A stretch of 64,000 bases of DNA from assembly GCA_033002965.1 (NCBI GenBank), contig JAURVB010012927.1, positions 40,558 through 104,557 of the forward strand, written 5' to 3'. The number at the start of each line of letters is the position of its first letter. Within the stretch, counting starts at the first letter, position 1. The notes beneath the pieces are model-generated. The model had not been told where the DNA came from. It did no database searches and saw nothing but the letters and a program-made list of their open reading frames with translations. This DNA comes from Piper betle (lineage: Eukaryota; Streptophyta; Magnoliopsida; Piperales; Piperaceae). Shown in pieces: positions 36,106 through 45,989 of this stretch. Position numbers and translations under genes: made by a program.

Positions 36106-37599
36106 GGTCTGGGTAGGGATTTATATAATAGGCCCGAAGGCAACTTGTGGTGGATCTTGTTTTCAAAATCATCCTTGAGGGTTTATTAATCTGGAAAATT
36201 GTTCAGCTAAATGGTCCGAGTTAAGTGGGATCCAATAAAATGCCACTTAACCCATCCTGGAAGCATTAAAACAAACATACAATAGAGTAGAGAAAAATAA
36301 ACATATAATAGAAGAGAACGTAAAACCGAGACGAGTCCTAAACGGACCTAGTAGAAGCTCCAAGTGTGTCATCGCACCTAGGTGGCAAGCTCCTACTTTG
36401 TACCTACACATCAAAACTAAATACTAACGCCTTATAACTAAATGATGCATTTAACTCAATGAACATCACACATAACACAATCATCTTCCATCACAATAAA
36501 CAATCAAATAATTATAAAAGTGAATAATCATAACTTATCCTTTTCATACTAATTTTATTGTGTTTTTCTAAGTTACATCGTGGTCACTTATCATGCTCCG
36601 ACCTGATCTACCTTATTAGATCACTTACTATTCATTCACAATTACTCAAAATCATACAATCATTACTTCGTCCTTAATTAGGCATTAATCACATTAACTA
36701 ATCAATCCTATCATGTTGTGCTAACAATCATTAATTTTAAATGATCAAATCGAAGGTGATTATACCTCTCGTCGTTGACAATCAGTGACGGCTAGGGTTT
36801 TGTCGCTCTTCTCGAAGCTCAAATTTGGCGCTCATCGGTTTGACTGGGTGAGCCATGCAGAAGGTCTGGTGAATTGCAGCGAACCCGTTTTTCCAATAGC
36901 TTTTAGTGGTTTTCCAGCGGGTTTCGGTGGTTTTTCGACAACTTTCTATGGCAGTCGTCGGCGGCATCTACTGGTTAGATAGGGGTTATATTGGGTGCCA
37001 TTGGAATTGGCTTGGCGAGCCTGACGCATCCTCGATGTTGATGTTGTTGGCAGAGGTGGAAAAACGGCGACAAGCAAAAAAGGGTGGCGCAGCAAGGGTT
37101 TGGACGGGGTAAGAAAAGGTTGGGTGGGTGGTCAGTGGCAATACATAAATAAGACTTGACTCGACTCGGTCTTGAGTCGAGAATAATAACTAGTTCATAA
37201 CAATTACCAAAAAATACAGAAAAATAGGGAAAAATCCCATAAAATATATCACACACCACAACATCATAATGACATGCTTTTATAACTATTAATCCATCCA
37301 AGCTGCCCGATAACACATTAGACGTGATAAACGGCCTAAAACTAATTCTACGGTCTACTATATATATAAAAAAATTAAAAAAAATAACTAGCATACTCTC
37401 ATATATTCTGATAACTCATTCTTTTCTGCTATGTTCATGACGTTATCATCATATACTTGGGTATGCATGACCTTCATAGCTCATACACGCAACCGGCGTC
37501 GGCTCAGTATACGTGTTCTGAAACTGACTCGACACGAACCGATGGCTGAACTGTTCTGTTCATAAGCATAAAACCCTGACCCGAATCGCGAGTTTTACA
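34914..37599 (-). mobile_element. Solo LTR, 2.69 kb, in kinase pseudogene exon 2
   Basis: Reverse orientation: TGTAACACCCC at the left, CGCGAGTTTTACA at the right, perfect GAATA duplications (34909-34913 and 37600-37604). Same family as 12885-15825; aligned modules include the conserved core (35800-35990), the TATA area (about 36115) and the GC-richer block (36790-37110). No internal region. A compound AT/AC microsatellite lies at 36056-36104. Confidence 0.93.
36056..36104. repeat. Compound microsatellite (AT)n(AC)n(AT)n
   Basis: About 8 AT, 10 AC and 8 AT units just downstream of the LTR TATA position. The sister LTR at 14682-14698 has only a short (AT)8 run at the same place, so the array expanded in this copy. 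Confidence 0.95.
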
Positions 37600-37604
37600 G
37601 AATA

Positions 37605-37643
37605 CATCACCTTGGATTGTTGCATGCCTAGTGAAGCCATATT
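37605..37643 (-). pseudogene. Kinase pseudogene, start of exon 2
   Basis: Reads YGFTRHATIQGDVF after the intron, the class XII subdomain following the activation loop. Cut by the solo LTR at 34914-37599 and resumed at 34913. Confidence 0.85.
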
Positions 37644-37659
37644 CTAGGAAAATGGGAAG

Positions 37660-37809
37660 TCTTGGGCCCTTTGGGCCCCCAAAAGGGTCTTGCAGTAGGG
37701 GTCATGGGCCTCTCTTAATCCAAAAGTTAACTTAAGGAATAAGGCTTTCCCATCAGCCTATATACAACTCACCAACATCATCCACAATAGATATGGGATA
37801 AACCCAACA
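37660..37809 (-). repeat. TRIM LTR copy 1
   Basis: 150 bp, TCTTGGGCCCTTTGGG to GATAAACCCAACA. Followed by ACTCCCCTCC, the purine tract read from the other strand. Confidence 0.88.
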
Positions 37810-38013
37810 ACTCCCCTCCACACATCCGGTGTTCCCTGAAACCATCATTGTCTGACAACTCCCCTTAAATCAGACGACATCCACTTGCAAGTGGAACCCA
37901 TGAAGGAGACATCCACAATTGATGTAAGCAAATACCAAATCTCCCAAAATCGTAACCTGGCTCTGATACAACTTCTTGGGCCCTTTGGGCCCCCAACCAA
38001 GATTTGATACCAT

Positions 38014-38160
38014 TGTTGGGCCCTTTGGGCCCCCAAAAGAGACTTGCAATAGGTGGCACAGGCCTCTCTTATTCCAAAAATTAACTTAAGGAATAAGGCT
38101 TTCCCATTAGCTTATATACAACTCACCAACATCATCCACGACTAATGTGGGATACCAATA
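38014..38160 (-). repeat. TRIM LTR copy 2
   Basis: 147 bp, TGTTGGGCCCTTTGGG to GTGGGATACCAATA. It is preceded by a 40-bp extra piece (37974-38013) that repeats the LTR start and ends in a primer-site-like GATTTGATACCA. Confidence 0.88.
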
Positions 38161-38311
38161 ACTCCTCTACACATATAGAGCAATCTTCGAAAACCATCAT
38201 CGTCTAACAACTCTCCTTAAATCAGATAACACTCACCTGCATGTGGAACCAATGAAGGAGACATCCATAATCGACGTAGGTAAATACCAAATCTCCCAAG
38301 ATTGTAACCTG

Positions 38312-38323
38312 GCTCTGATACCA
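38312..38323 (-). other. TRIM primer binding site (tRNA-Met)
   Basis: Exact TGGTATCAGAGC on the minus strand, two bases from LTR copy 3. The equivalent site at 37960-37971 has one mismatch. Confidence 0.9.
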
Positions 38324-38325
38324 CT

Positions 38326-38400
38326 TCTTTGGCCCTTTTCCCATTAGCCTATTTACAACTCACCAACATCATCCACGATCAATGTGGGATAAACCCAGTA
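38326..38400 (-). repeat. TRIM LTR copy 3, deleted
   Basis: 75 bp. It keeps both ends (TCTTTGGCCC and GATAAACCCAGTA) but lost about 70 bp in the middle. Confidence 0.85.
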
Positions 38401-38557
38401 GGAAACATGTAATAAAATAAGCAATAACAAGATCAAATATCATTCCAAGAAATTAACCAATTATAAATTAAAGAAAGGATGACATTGTTTACGTAATAAT
38501 TTATGAATAACATTAGAAATAAAACTTTTGTTTTTTATTAAATCATTAATAAGGTGC

Positions 38558-38606
38558 CTGGTGGAATGTGCCCAATGGTGCCTTTCTGTTTGCTGCTAGT
38601 TGATAT
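38558..38606 (-). pseudogene. Kinase pseudogene, end of exon 1
   Basis: Continues directly from 40550 across the inserted element: KGTIGHIPP corresponds to KGTIGYIPP(EYG). Ends CCACCAG before a GC donor. Confidence 0.85.
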
Positions 38607-39366
38607 TGTTGAGATTTTAACGTGCAAAATGTCTAGACTTTTTGTTGTGTATTTTGACAAGGTAAACCAATAAAGTACAAAAGAGAGGACATATAAAATG
38701 GAAAGGAAACTGCAAACCATCTGCTATAACAAATAATAGGTACAAACATCTTCATGAAGAGTGCACAACAAACTTTTGGCATACACAAGATCTTCACCAA
38801 TTAATGATAGAATACAAGGAATAAAAAACTCTCCTTTCATTTTTTACATCGGACAAATCCAAAACATTATCTATATCATCTAGGTAATGTTCTTCATCAA
38901 ATGGAATCAACAATCTCCAACTGGAACACTCATCCAATTGGGAATGACCACAACCTCTAACTAGAGAATAACTTTTAATTGGGAATACCTATACCTTGTG
39001 AGGAGAAGCTCTCCCTCCTCACCTCTGGGAGGGAGAGAGGGAGATCCTCACTATAAAACCTGACAGTGAAGCACACAATCCTACACTTAGTTCAGTTGTA
39101 CTCTATGCAACACACATATACAACTACATATTTACAAATAATGGATACAAAACATTATACACAAAATATGGCCAACTTCTTGTACATAAAGAGCCAACAT
39201 CAAATAATCTTCCCTAAGCATTGGAACTCTCACCAATGAATGTCTTCTTTGTCTTCCACGATTCTTCTCTAATTCATCTTACCTCTTGGAGTAACTCCAT
39301 GTCTTTGCGGCTTCCCATGTAGTTGTATGGTTTGTCACATTCATTGTATGATGAGGGACTCCAACA
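38607..39366 (-). repeat. LTR of the non-coding element (3' LTR)
   Basis: TGTTGAG...CTCCAACA. Shares nearly continuous similarity with 39762-40549, for example AACCAATAAAGTACAAAAGA and TCAATTGTACTC-like GTTCAGTTGTACTCTA. Confidence 0.9.
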
Positions 39367-39380
39367 ATTCTCCCCTCCCG
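39367..39380 (-). other. Polypurine tract of the non-coding element
   Basis: Minus strand CGGGAGGGGAGAAT immediately before LTR start TGTTGG. Confidence 0.75.
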
Positions 39381-39747
39381 ATTCTTATGGAACACCAGGG
39401 TTGGTTTTAACAACCTTTACATGGAAAGAGATACAACAACCCCAACAAATCTTCCTTTCCATGCCCATGTGAAAACTACTCGAAAAACTTCCACATTGCA
39501 CCACTTGTTGAACACCCGTCAAACTTGATGCACCATTGTTGACAATGCAGAATGTTTTTTATCTCTCCTGATTGGAACTCCTACCACATCTCCCCTATTC
39601 GAATAGAAGAAACACCCTTTGCTAGCACTGTCCAATAGTCATCTTGGAAAAACACTAACAATCTTGAATAAACCAAATTCTTCCATGATCAATTTGACGA
39701 ACCTCCACAAGCAACAAACAACTCTACAAACCAAGGCACAAACCAAA

Positions 39748-39759
39748 GCTCTAATAATA
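39748..39759 (-). other. Weak primer binding site of the non-coding element
   Basis: Minus strand TATTATTAGAGC, 9 of 12 with TGGTATCAGAGC, two bases from the LTR edge at 39762, the same spacing as in the Copia element and TRIM. Confidence 0.6.
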
Positions 39760-39761
39760 CT

Positions 39762-40549
39762 TGTTGAGATTTTAACACTAAAATATCTCTAGACAACATA
39801 TTGTGTGTTTTAATAAGGAAAACCAATAAAGTACAAAAGAGAGAGGACACACAAATTTTAATGTGGAACCTTTAAAATAGAAGGGAAACTACAAACCATC
39901 TACTATAACAAATAATGGGGTACAAACATCTTCAACAATAGTACACAACAAACACTTGGCATACAACAAGCTCTTCACTAATTAATAACAGAATACAAGG
40001 AATAAGAAAGCCTTCTTCTCCTTCTCTTTTTTATATCAGACAAACTCGGAACAACAGCTACATCATCTAGCAATTTTCTTCATCAGATGGTATCAACAAT
40101 CTCCAACTGGGATGGAATCCAATTGGGAATGGCCACAATCTTCAACTAGAGAAGACATTTTAATTGGGAATACTCATACTTTGTGAGGAGAAGCTCTCCC
40201 TTCTCTCCTCTAGGAGAGAGAAGGAGATCATCACTATAAAACCTCATAGTGAAGCACACAATCATATACTCAGTTCAGTTGTACTCTACACAACACACAT
40301 AGACAACTACACATTTATACATAATAGATACAGAATATTATACACGAGATAAGACCAACCTTTTGGATACAAAGAGCCAACACCAAATACTCCTCCCTGA
40401 GCATTGGAACTCTCACCAATGAATCTCTTCTTTGTCTTCCACAATTCTTCTCAAATTCATCTTACCACTTGGAGTAACTTCATGTTTTTGCAACTTTCCA
40501 TGTAGTTGTATTCTTTGTCACATTTATCGTATGATGAGGGACTCCAATA
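39762..40549 (-). repeat. LTR of the non-coding element (5' LTR)
   Basis: Partner of 38607-39366. The terminal CA has become TA. Confidence 0.9.
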
Positions 40550-41083
40550 GATAGTTGGGAGGAATTGTCATATGTTGGTAGCAAAATCTTTGCCAAGCCA
40601 AAATCACTTACATGTGCCACATGTCAGTATCAAGGAGAATATTGGTAAGTTTCAAGTCACAGTGAACAATGGGAGCGTAAGAACGATTGTGTAAATAATC
40701 TAAAGCTTGAGCCACATCAATAGCTATGTCCAACCGAAACCTTAAACTCAAAATTCTTGAATGTCCAGAGCTTGTTGCATTACAAGAATAGTTAACCAAG
40801 ACTCTAATGTTCCATTTTCCATATGAATTCCATTTCTTCATAGTCGTATCCCAAACAAGTCAAAATCTTAACAAGATTATGATGTCTAATATTTTGCAAT
40901 GTCTCACACTCTGATTAAAGCTCTTGATAGAGCCCACTTCGTGTAGGTTGGACACTTTGATGGAAACCACTATTTGGTCAGCATTGAAAACTCCCTTCCA
41001 TACAATGCCAAAATTTTCCTAGTCCAATCAAGTTTGAAGCGGAAAAACCATTTGTAGCATTTGATAGATCTCTGTAGGAGATT
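40550..41083 (-). pseudogene. Kinase pseudogene, N-lobe to activation loop
   Basis: Carries kinase subdomains I-VII. A frameshift lies in the region before ECETLQNIRHHNL, another lies just upstream of the DFG codons (around 40612-40618, where one base of the expected [10 protein letters not shown] is missing). The piece stops at the insertion site of the 1.94 kb element, after LPTYDNSSQL. Confidence 0.9.
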
Positions 41084-41089
41084 AATTTC

Positions 41090-42231
41090 ATACACGTTGC
41101 ATTAACGGACAACCTTGATGTGTATTATTTTTACAAAGATCTATGTAGTCTACGTACATCCTAATACCACCATCCTCTTTAACCACAAGCAGAATGGCTG
41201 TCTTGTGACAAGTCACTTGACTGAATGAATCCCTATTTGAACATCTCGCGTAGCTGGCTCTGGAGTTCTTGGAACTCAAATGGCAGAATCTAGTATGACA
41301 TATATGTTGTCGGCATGTCACAAGGTAGCTCCTTGATAGTGAACTCAGTATGCCTGGCTAGGGGTAACTTTGCTACCTTCTTAGGGATCACCTGAGCAGC
41401 ATCTTCCTCTGTCGAAAGGTTATACATAATTGGCATTGGCGGCTCACCGGAGGCCACAATTCAGGCAAGGAATGTGTCCCATCCCCACTTTACCAATTGT
41501 TGGGATCTTTGAAAGGCAATGACATTACCTTTGCTATGTCTCTACCTATACACTGAAATGTTACCCTTTCATGGCACTTGAGGCGAAGTTGAACCTCCTT
41601 CTTCTAGCAGTTGATCAATGCTCGGTGGCTCATCATCCAATCTGTGCTAAAGATGGCAACAAACTCACTCAGTGGAAAAACTACAAAGTTGGCCAACAAA
41701 ACCCATCGCTGGATAAGAATAGCAGCACCTCACACACACACACTCACATACTGAGAGTAATTCCATCTGGGGATGACACAAATAAGTCATGACCCAGGTT
41801 GTCTATCACCACATCAATCCTATCTATGAACACTATGGCTAGAAAATTATGTATACTACTCGAATAAAATAAAACTACTGCAAGAGCTTAATGAATAACA
41901 AAGGTAACTGTGATAACGGTGACATCCTGCATTACCTCCTAAGTTGTGGCTGAGTACATCCTATCATATTGCTCTGGTCTTGTAGCCTTCATCTAATCAT
42001 TGGTTGAGACAACTGCATGCCCTATATCATCTCTGGGTAACTATGCCACATTCACCATTTCTAAGCTTGCCTATCTTTGCTGTTCTCGCTAGCCATGTTG
42101 ACCATAGTGTGTGCTCTGCACCCACGGCTACTAGTCACCCCAAACTACTGTCTTAAAGGACAGGCTGGTGGTGTAGGTAGGATTGGCCACTGCGGTGGTG
42201 CAAGAAAACCTCTCTAGTGTAGCCTAGGTTG
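41090..42231 (-). mobile_element. Gypsy fragment A: RT start, protease, end of gag
   Basis: 41088-41321 includes LLVVKEDGGIRMYVDYIDL, the RT entry (KKDGTMRMCIDYREL in the family). 41340-41600 and about 41800-41850 match the RT linker and a badly decayed protease (LFE-stop-Y). 42060-42230 matches the gag linker. It is homologous to fragment B (43450-45981). The left edge abuts the receptor-kinase pseudogene. Confidence 0.8.
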
Positions 42232-43440
42232 TAACACCCTAATTGAGCCCGACGCTGGACCAAATTAAGATATTAGACTTGGCTAGCTATTTATTAGATA
42301 ACTAAATCAGACTAACTACGCAGAAGTAGATCTTAACCCTTAAAGAGGCTTAAGATAGAAAATCAGGATAGAGCGTCATGACTAAATGTGCATGCATACC
42401 ATAAGCTAAGGGAAGGCTTTAACATTAAGCTTCTAAGATGACACTTTGAGTATAGGAGAGGCCCACTTCCACTGTAACTAAGAGTAGTGACTTTTAAGAA
42501 ATACAATGAGCATTCAGAGTATGTAGAATGGGCAATTATGTTATTCATCTATGCATGATCCATAATCTTACTACTTAGGTTTTGAGTTATTGTTACGTAG
42601 CTTATTAGTTAACCATGTCATGAAGTTGAAACTATACAAGGGGTCATGATTATCCATTCCATATACCCTTCAATATAAGGAAGTAAACAACATAGAGTAT
42701 CATCAATTGCTAAGGCTTCATACCCTAACAAATGGCTTCATGTGGACTCTTCAATGCGTATGAAATGTTATCTCCTCCTATCCACGTTTTCTTTACACAC
42801 TCAAACAACTACAACGACAAAGTTAAGTGCACTTGATTAAGCTCCTCATTATGTTCCAGGACTCTGGGGCTTAAGTTTGCCCTGCAGAAGATTATAAGAA
42901 TGTGCCCCAAAGTTTAACTCCTTGCAACATGTTAGTTAAATAATTAAGATAACAATAAAACACATGCACTAACACACCAACAAAGCATTAGCACTTACAA
43001 CTTCCTCCTTATTTCACCCGCTATGGTATTCAGACGGCAAAGAACATGAGTTGGTTAGTGCTACTATTCCAGGTGGACACTCTAAGGCTCATGGAATCAT
43101 AGGTCGGTCAACTATACCATAATTCACGTCGTCAGACTACATATGTCTACACACTCATGCCACTAATGTGAACGGAACAAACTTTGTTACTAGGCAACTC
43201 GGCCCAGTGCTCACCTTGTCGACTAGCGGTCAAGCAATGCATCGGTTGACTCGTCTAAGTGTCATACATCGGCTGCGACTATGATCCAACAGTAAACACC
43301 TCACTATCATGTGTCCATATTGACATGGAGAGTCTAGTTGATTGTTATTTACCAGTATGCTATTATCAATCATTTTACTAGCCTACATATTAGGGCTTTC
43401 ATGAGTTCTTATGACTCATGCCTATTAATCCTCCAATATC
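42232..43440 (-). repeat. LTR-like sequence starting TGTAACACCC
   Basis: Begins TGTAACACCCTAATTGAGC, the reverse-strand end typical of Gypsy LTRs. It could be the 5' LTR of fragment A after loss of its gag front and primer site, or a separate truncated LTR. The right edge is not clear and no target duplication was found. Confidence 0.45.
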
Positions 43441-45981
43441 TGCTATGGTGTTGTTCACTACTCCATTTAGTCCTTGACATCATCTCCTTACTGCGCATAA
43501 TCATGTATAGTTTGGTGTTGACGTCCTTATTTTGAACAAAGAGGACTAGTGCATCACTATGTAGAATATGTGGACTGATGAATGTGGGAGTCCACAACTC
43601 CTCTGGCTAATCCCTGAGCTCTCTAAACTCAAACGATGCTCTCTAGTGTGGTGCTCATGGCATAGACATGATGATGAGTATCATATCTATAGAAAATTAT
43701 GTAGCTCTAGTCATCTCTACTGAAATTGGCTCTAACTATTTGGTAGGGGCTACAACACTGGCCAAAAATGTCGTGCATCCTTTATCAATCAACCTCTTAG
43801 CTCTTTGAAGGGAAAGGAGATTACCACTTTGGTTTCTACCCCTGCTCTGAACTGAGACTTTTACATTTTGTCCAGGTCAGAGTTGGACTTTCTTTGTTTG
43901 GTAGTCGTTTAAAGCTCAATGTCTAGTCACCCATTCCATGCAAAAAATAGCATCGAACTCTCTCATTTGTAACATTATTAGTCAACAAGGTACGCAACTA
44001 GATCATGACCGGGATACCCCTCACACACTCTGGTGGTGAGAACTACTCTGGCTGGAGTAGAAACAAGTAGGTCATTGACTAAATTATCTAACCTCATGCC
44101 AATCTTATCAGCAAAAGCTTGGCTAAGAAGGTATGTGTGCTACCAAAATCGAACAACACTAATGTAGAAGCTAATTGGATGAGCATATTACATGTAATAA
44201 CTGTGACATCATGAACAACTTCCTCTATCGTGGCTATGTACATTTTACCCTGCCGTTGTGGTCTCACATCAAAGTAATCCGCACCCACTAGGTCATCCCA
44301 TTGCTCAACATCATCCTTAGTATCTCACCTAGGTCCACTTTTATTAGGGTTCCATGTCCCCGTTGTTCGTAAATTTGATCCAGTCTCAACATTGATCTAG
44401 CTGTCTTGACTACTCCCACTGTGGTTGATCATCCCCATAAAGATGCCCCAGATGATGGGCCAGTGATGCCCCAGAATGACAATCCTCTGTCGAATCATCT
44501 ATTATTATTGTTGTGGCCTACTAGGGCATACGGCTGCATGATGTCCTAATTCGCCACAAGTGAACCATCCATCTATTCCTGGGTAACATATACCCTACTA
44601 TCTCCTTTGGGACGGGGAACAGTTTGTGTACTCGATTGTAGAAAGCTCTATATCTCTTGGCCCTCAACTACATAGATGGTCATGCCACTATAAGTCTATT
44701 TCCTCTGTTGTTGTGAGCTCTGCGGTCCCTATACAATGGACCTCTGATGCTTATGACCAGTCTAACTGCTGCCCTTGGTCATGTGGTAATGTTCATGAGC
44801 ATTCTCTACCTCTAATTCTCTCATCACTACCTCCGTCAAGGTTGCACATTCGAAAGATGATACTATTGATGGGATGCTAAGTCTAAGTCCAGCCACAAAC
44901 TTCACTGTTCTCTATCTATCGTCTGCAACATTGCCTGACATGAATCTGTTGAGGGTCAAGAATTTGGCTTGGTATTTGCTACTATTATGTCCCTCTACTC
45001 CGAAGCAAGAAACTCCTATTTCTTCTGGCTTTGAACAGTGGAGGAGAACTACTTGGCATACAACGTGGCTCTAAACCCCTACCAACTAATATGCCCCAAG
45101 GGTCTACCCTATAGATAGGTGGACTGAGCTAATTTCCACTATATCTTACCTATTTTTTGCATAGCTCCTGTAACAACTCTCACCCAAAGCTCGGGTGGAC
45201 ATTTTGTATACTACAACACTCTATTTCTGGTATTGAACCACTCAAAGGCTACAAACTGCCATAATACAATTGTCCACCATTCTTCAGTAATCGGTCAACG
45301 TCCCATCACTCTTTCATCTATGTCCCTCGTCTTTGAAAGTTAAAACTCTCTCTAGCTACAAGCTGTCTTGATTGGACCACCTCAACCTAACCACGGGCAA
45401 TATCTCCATGCGGTGATGCTCCATCACAAACTGTCCCACTACAAGTGACTTCATCTCCCTGAATTTCCCTTTTAGTCTTATTACTGCATTTGACATACCT
45501 TTATTTGTCTCAAATAGTCAACCCATATCCTAACAATATCAGTGGTGCTCATCCCTAATATGTTGTTGATCCTTGTACCTGACCAATAGCTCGTCATGTG
45601 TGCAGTGCTGTTTCTTTGTCAGCAACTTAATGATCTCAGCCTGGGCATCCATTGTCGCATCATGTGCCGCCTAGTGCCTGCCTTTACCGAAGGTGCTCTA
45701 GTGCTAGCTGATCAGGTAGTCATGTGTGGTCTGGCCATCCCAACTGATAGACGCTCACTAGACCTCAAGCACAAACCATACCATTGCAACAACATAACAA
45801 AAAATGTATTTGTCGGCGAGGCTGTGGATTGACTCATGGGGGGGGGGTACTATAATCACATTCACATATATGGAAACATAATGTAACATAACATACTACA
45901 TAAACATATAACGCAAATAGGAAACGAGAACACTCCCAAGGTTGTTCATCTTAATAGTCTAAGAGGTCAGCTTTGATACCA
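43441..45981 (-). mobile_element. Gypsy fragment B: RT start, protease, gag, primer site
   Basis: 43409-43597 holds the RT entry (LVLFVQNKD). 44094-44288 holds the protease with LFDFGSTHTF (DSG changed to DFG). Near 44525-44575 a zinc knuckle reads WFTCGELGHHAAVC, with the first Cys lost to Trp. 44880-45230 holds the gag repeat (KFLTLNRFMSGN, KFVAGLRLSIPS). The element ends at a primer site (45970-45981) with no LTR behind it. Very old and full of stops. Confidence 0.8.
45970..45981 (-). other. Gypsy B primer binding site (tRNA-Met)
   Basis: TGGTATCAAAGC on the minus strand, one mismatch to the canonical site. What follows to the right is not its own LTR but a plus-oriented LTR piece of another family, so a junction lies at about 45985. 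Confidence 0.75.
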
Positions 45982-45989
45982 TCTTAATA

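Larger units (their letters stand above)
37660..38400 (-). mobile_element. TRIM-type miniature LTR element, three LTRs in tandem
   Basis: Plan: LTR (37660-37809), internal, LTR (38014-38160), internal, LTR (38326-38400, internally deleted). LTRs read TGTTGGGCCC...AAACCCAACA, about 150 bp. Internals of about 165 bp start (minus-strand 3' side) with purine tract GGAGGGGAGT and end with a tRNA-Met primer site. No coding capacity. Near-identical 5-mers flank the whole array (GGAAG 37655-37659, GGAAA 38401-38405), so it went in as one unit and tandemised by LTR recombination, or was tandem before insertion. Confidence 0.88.
37644..38557 (-). other. Intron of the kinase pseudogene, filled by a miniature LTR element
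   Basis: 914 bp, GC...AG, phase 1: the split codon G|AA restores Glu of PPEYG. Removing the 741-bp insertion and one 5-bp repeat leaves about 168 bp of original intron. The GC donor may be genuine or a decayed GT. Confidence 0.75.
38607..40549 (-). mobile_element. Non-coding LTR element, LTRs longer than internal region
   Basis: Direct repeats 38607-39366 (760 bp) and 39762-40549 (788 bp) begin TGTTGAGATTTTAAC and end GAGGGACTCCAACA or CCAATA. The internal region is only about 395 bp (39367-39761) with a purine tract at one end (minus-strand CGGGAGGGGAGAAT) and a weak tRNA-Met primer site at the other (9 of 12). Flanking 5-mers are GATAT and GATAG. No protein motif is present, so it must have moved using another element's enzymes. 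Inserted in the kinase domain between NSSQL and KGTIG. Confidence 0.88.
34727..41083 (-). pseudogene. LRR receptor-like kinase (class XII type) kinase-domain pseudogene
   Basis: The 3' end of a receptor kinase gene, similar in plan to the FLS2/EFR/Xa21 class that senses microbial patterns at the plasma membrane. Pieces in order: SYRDLSNATNGFS and Lys in VSIKV (exon 1, 41083-40550), RHHNLVKIL, non-RD catalytic loop [20 protein letters not shown] (40597-40605), then KGTIGHIPP (38606-38558). An intron at the class-typical place (between P-P-E codons) has GC donor at 38557 and AG acceptor at 37644, followed by EYG and GDVF. The C-terminus is 34913-34727 (LEMLIGKSPP, HEMFKDGL, AKMAFP, stop TAA). 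At least three frameshifts and three retroelement insertions break it. LRR and transmembrane parts are missing: Gypsy sequence starts at about 41090. Confidence 0.92.

Noticed and set aside
45838..45847. G homopolymer as a quadruplex-forming site
   Set aside because: A single run of nine to ten G without the four-tract pattern.
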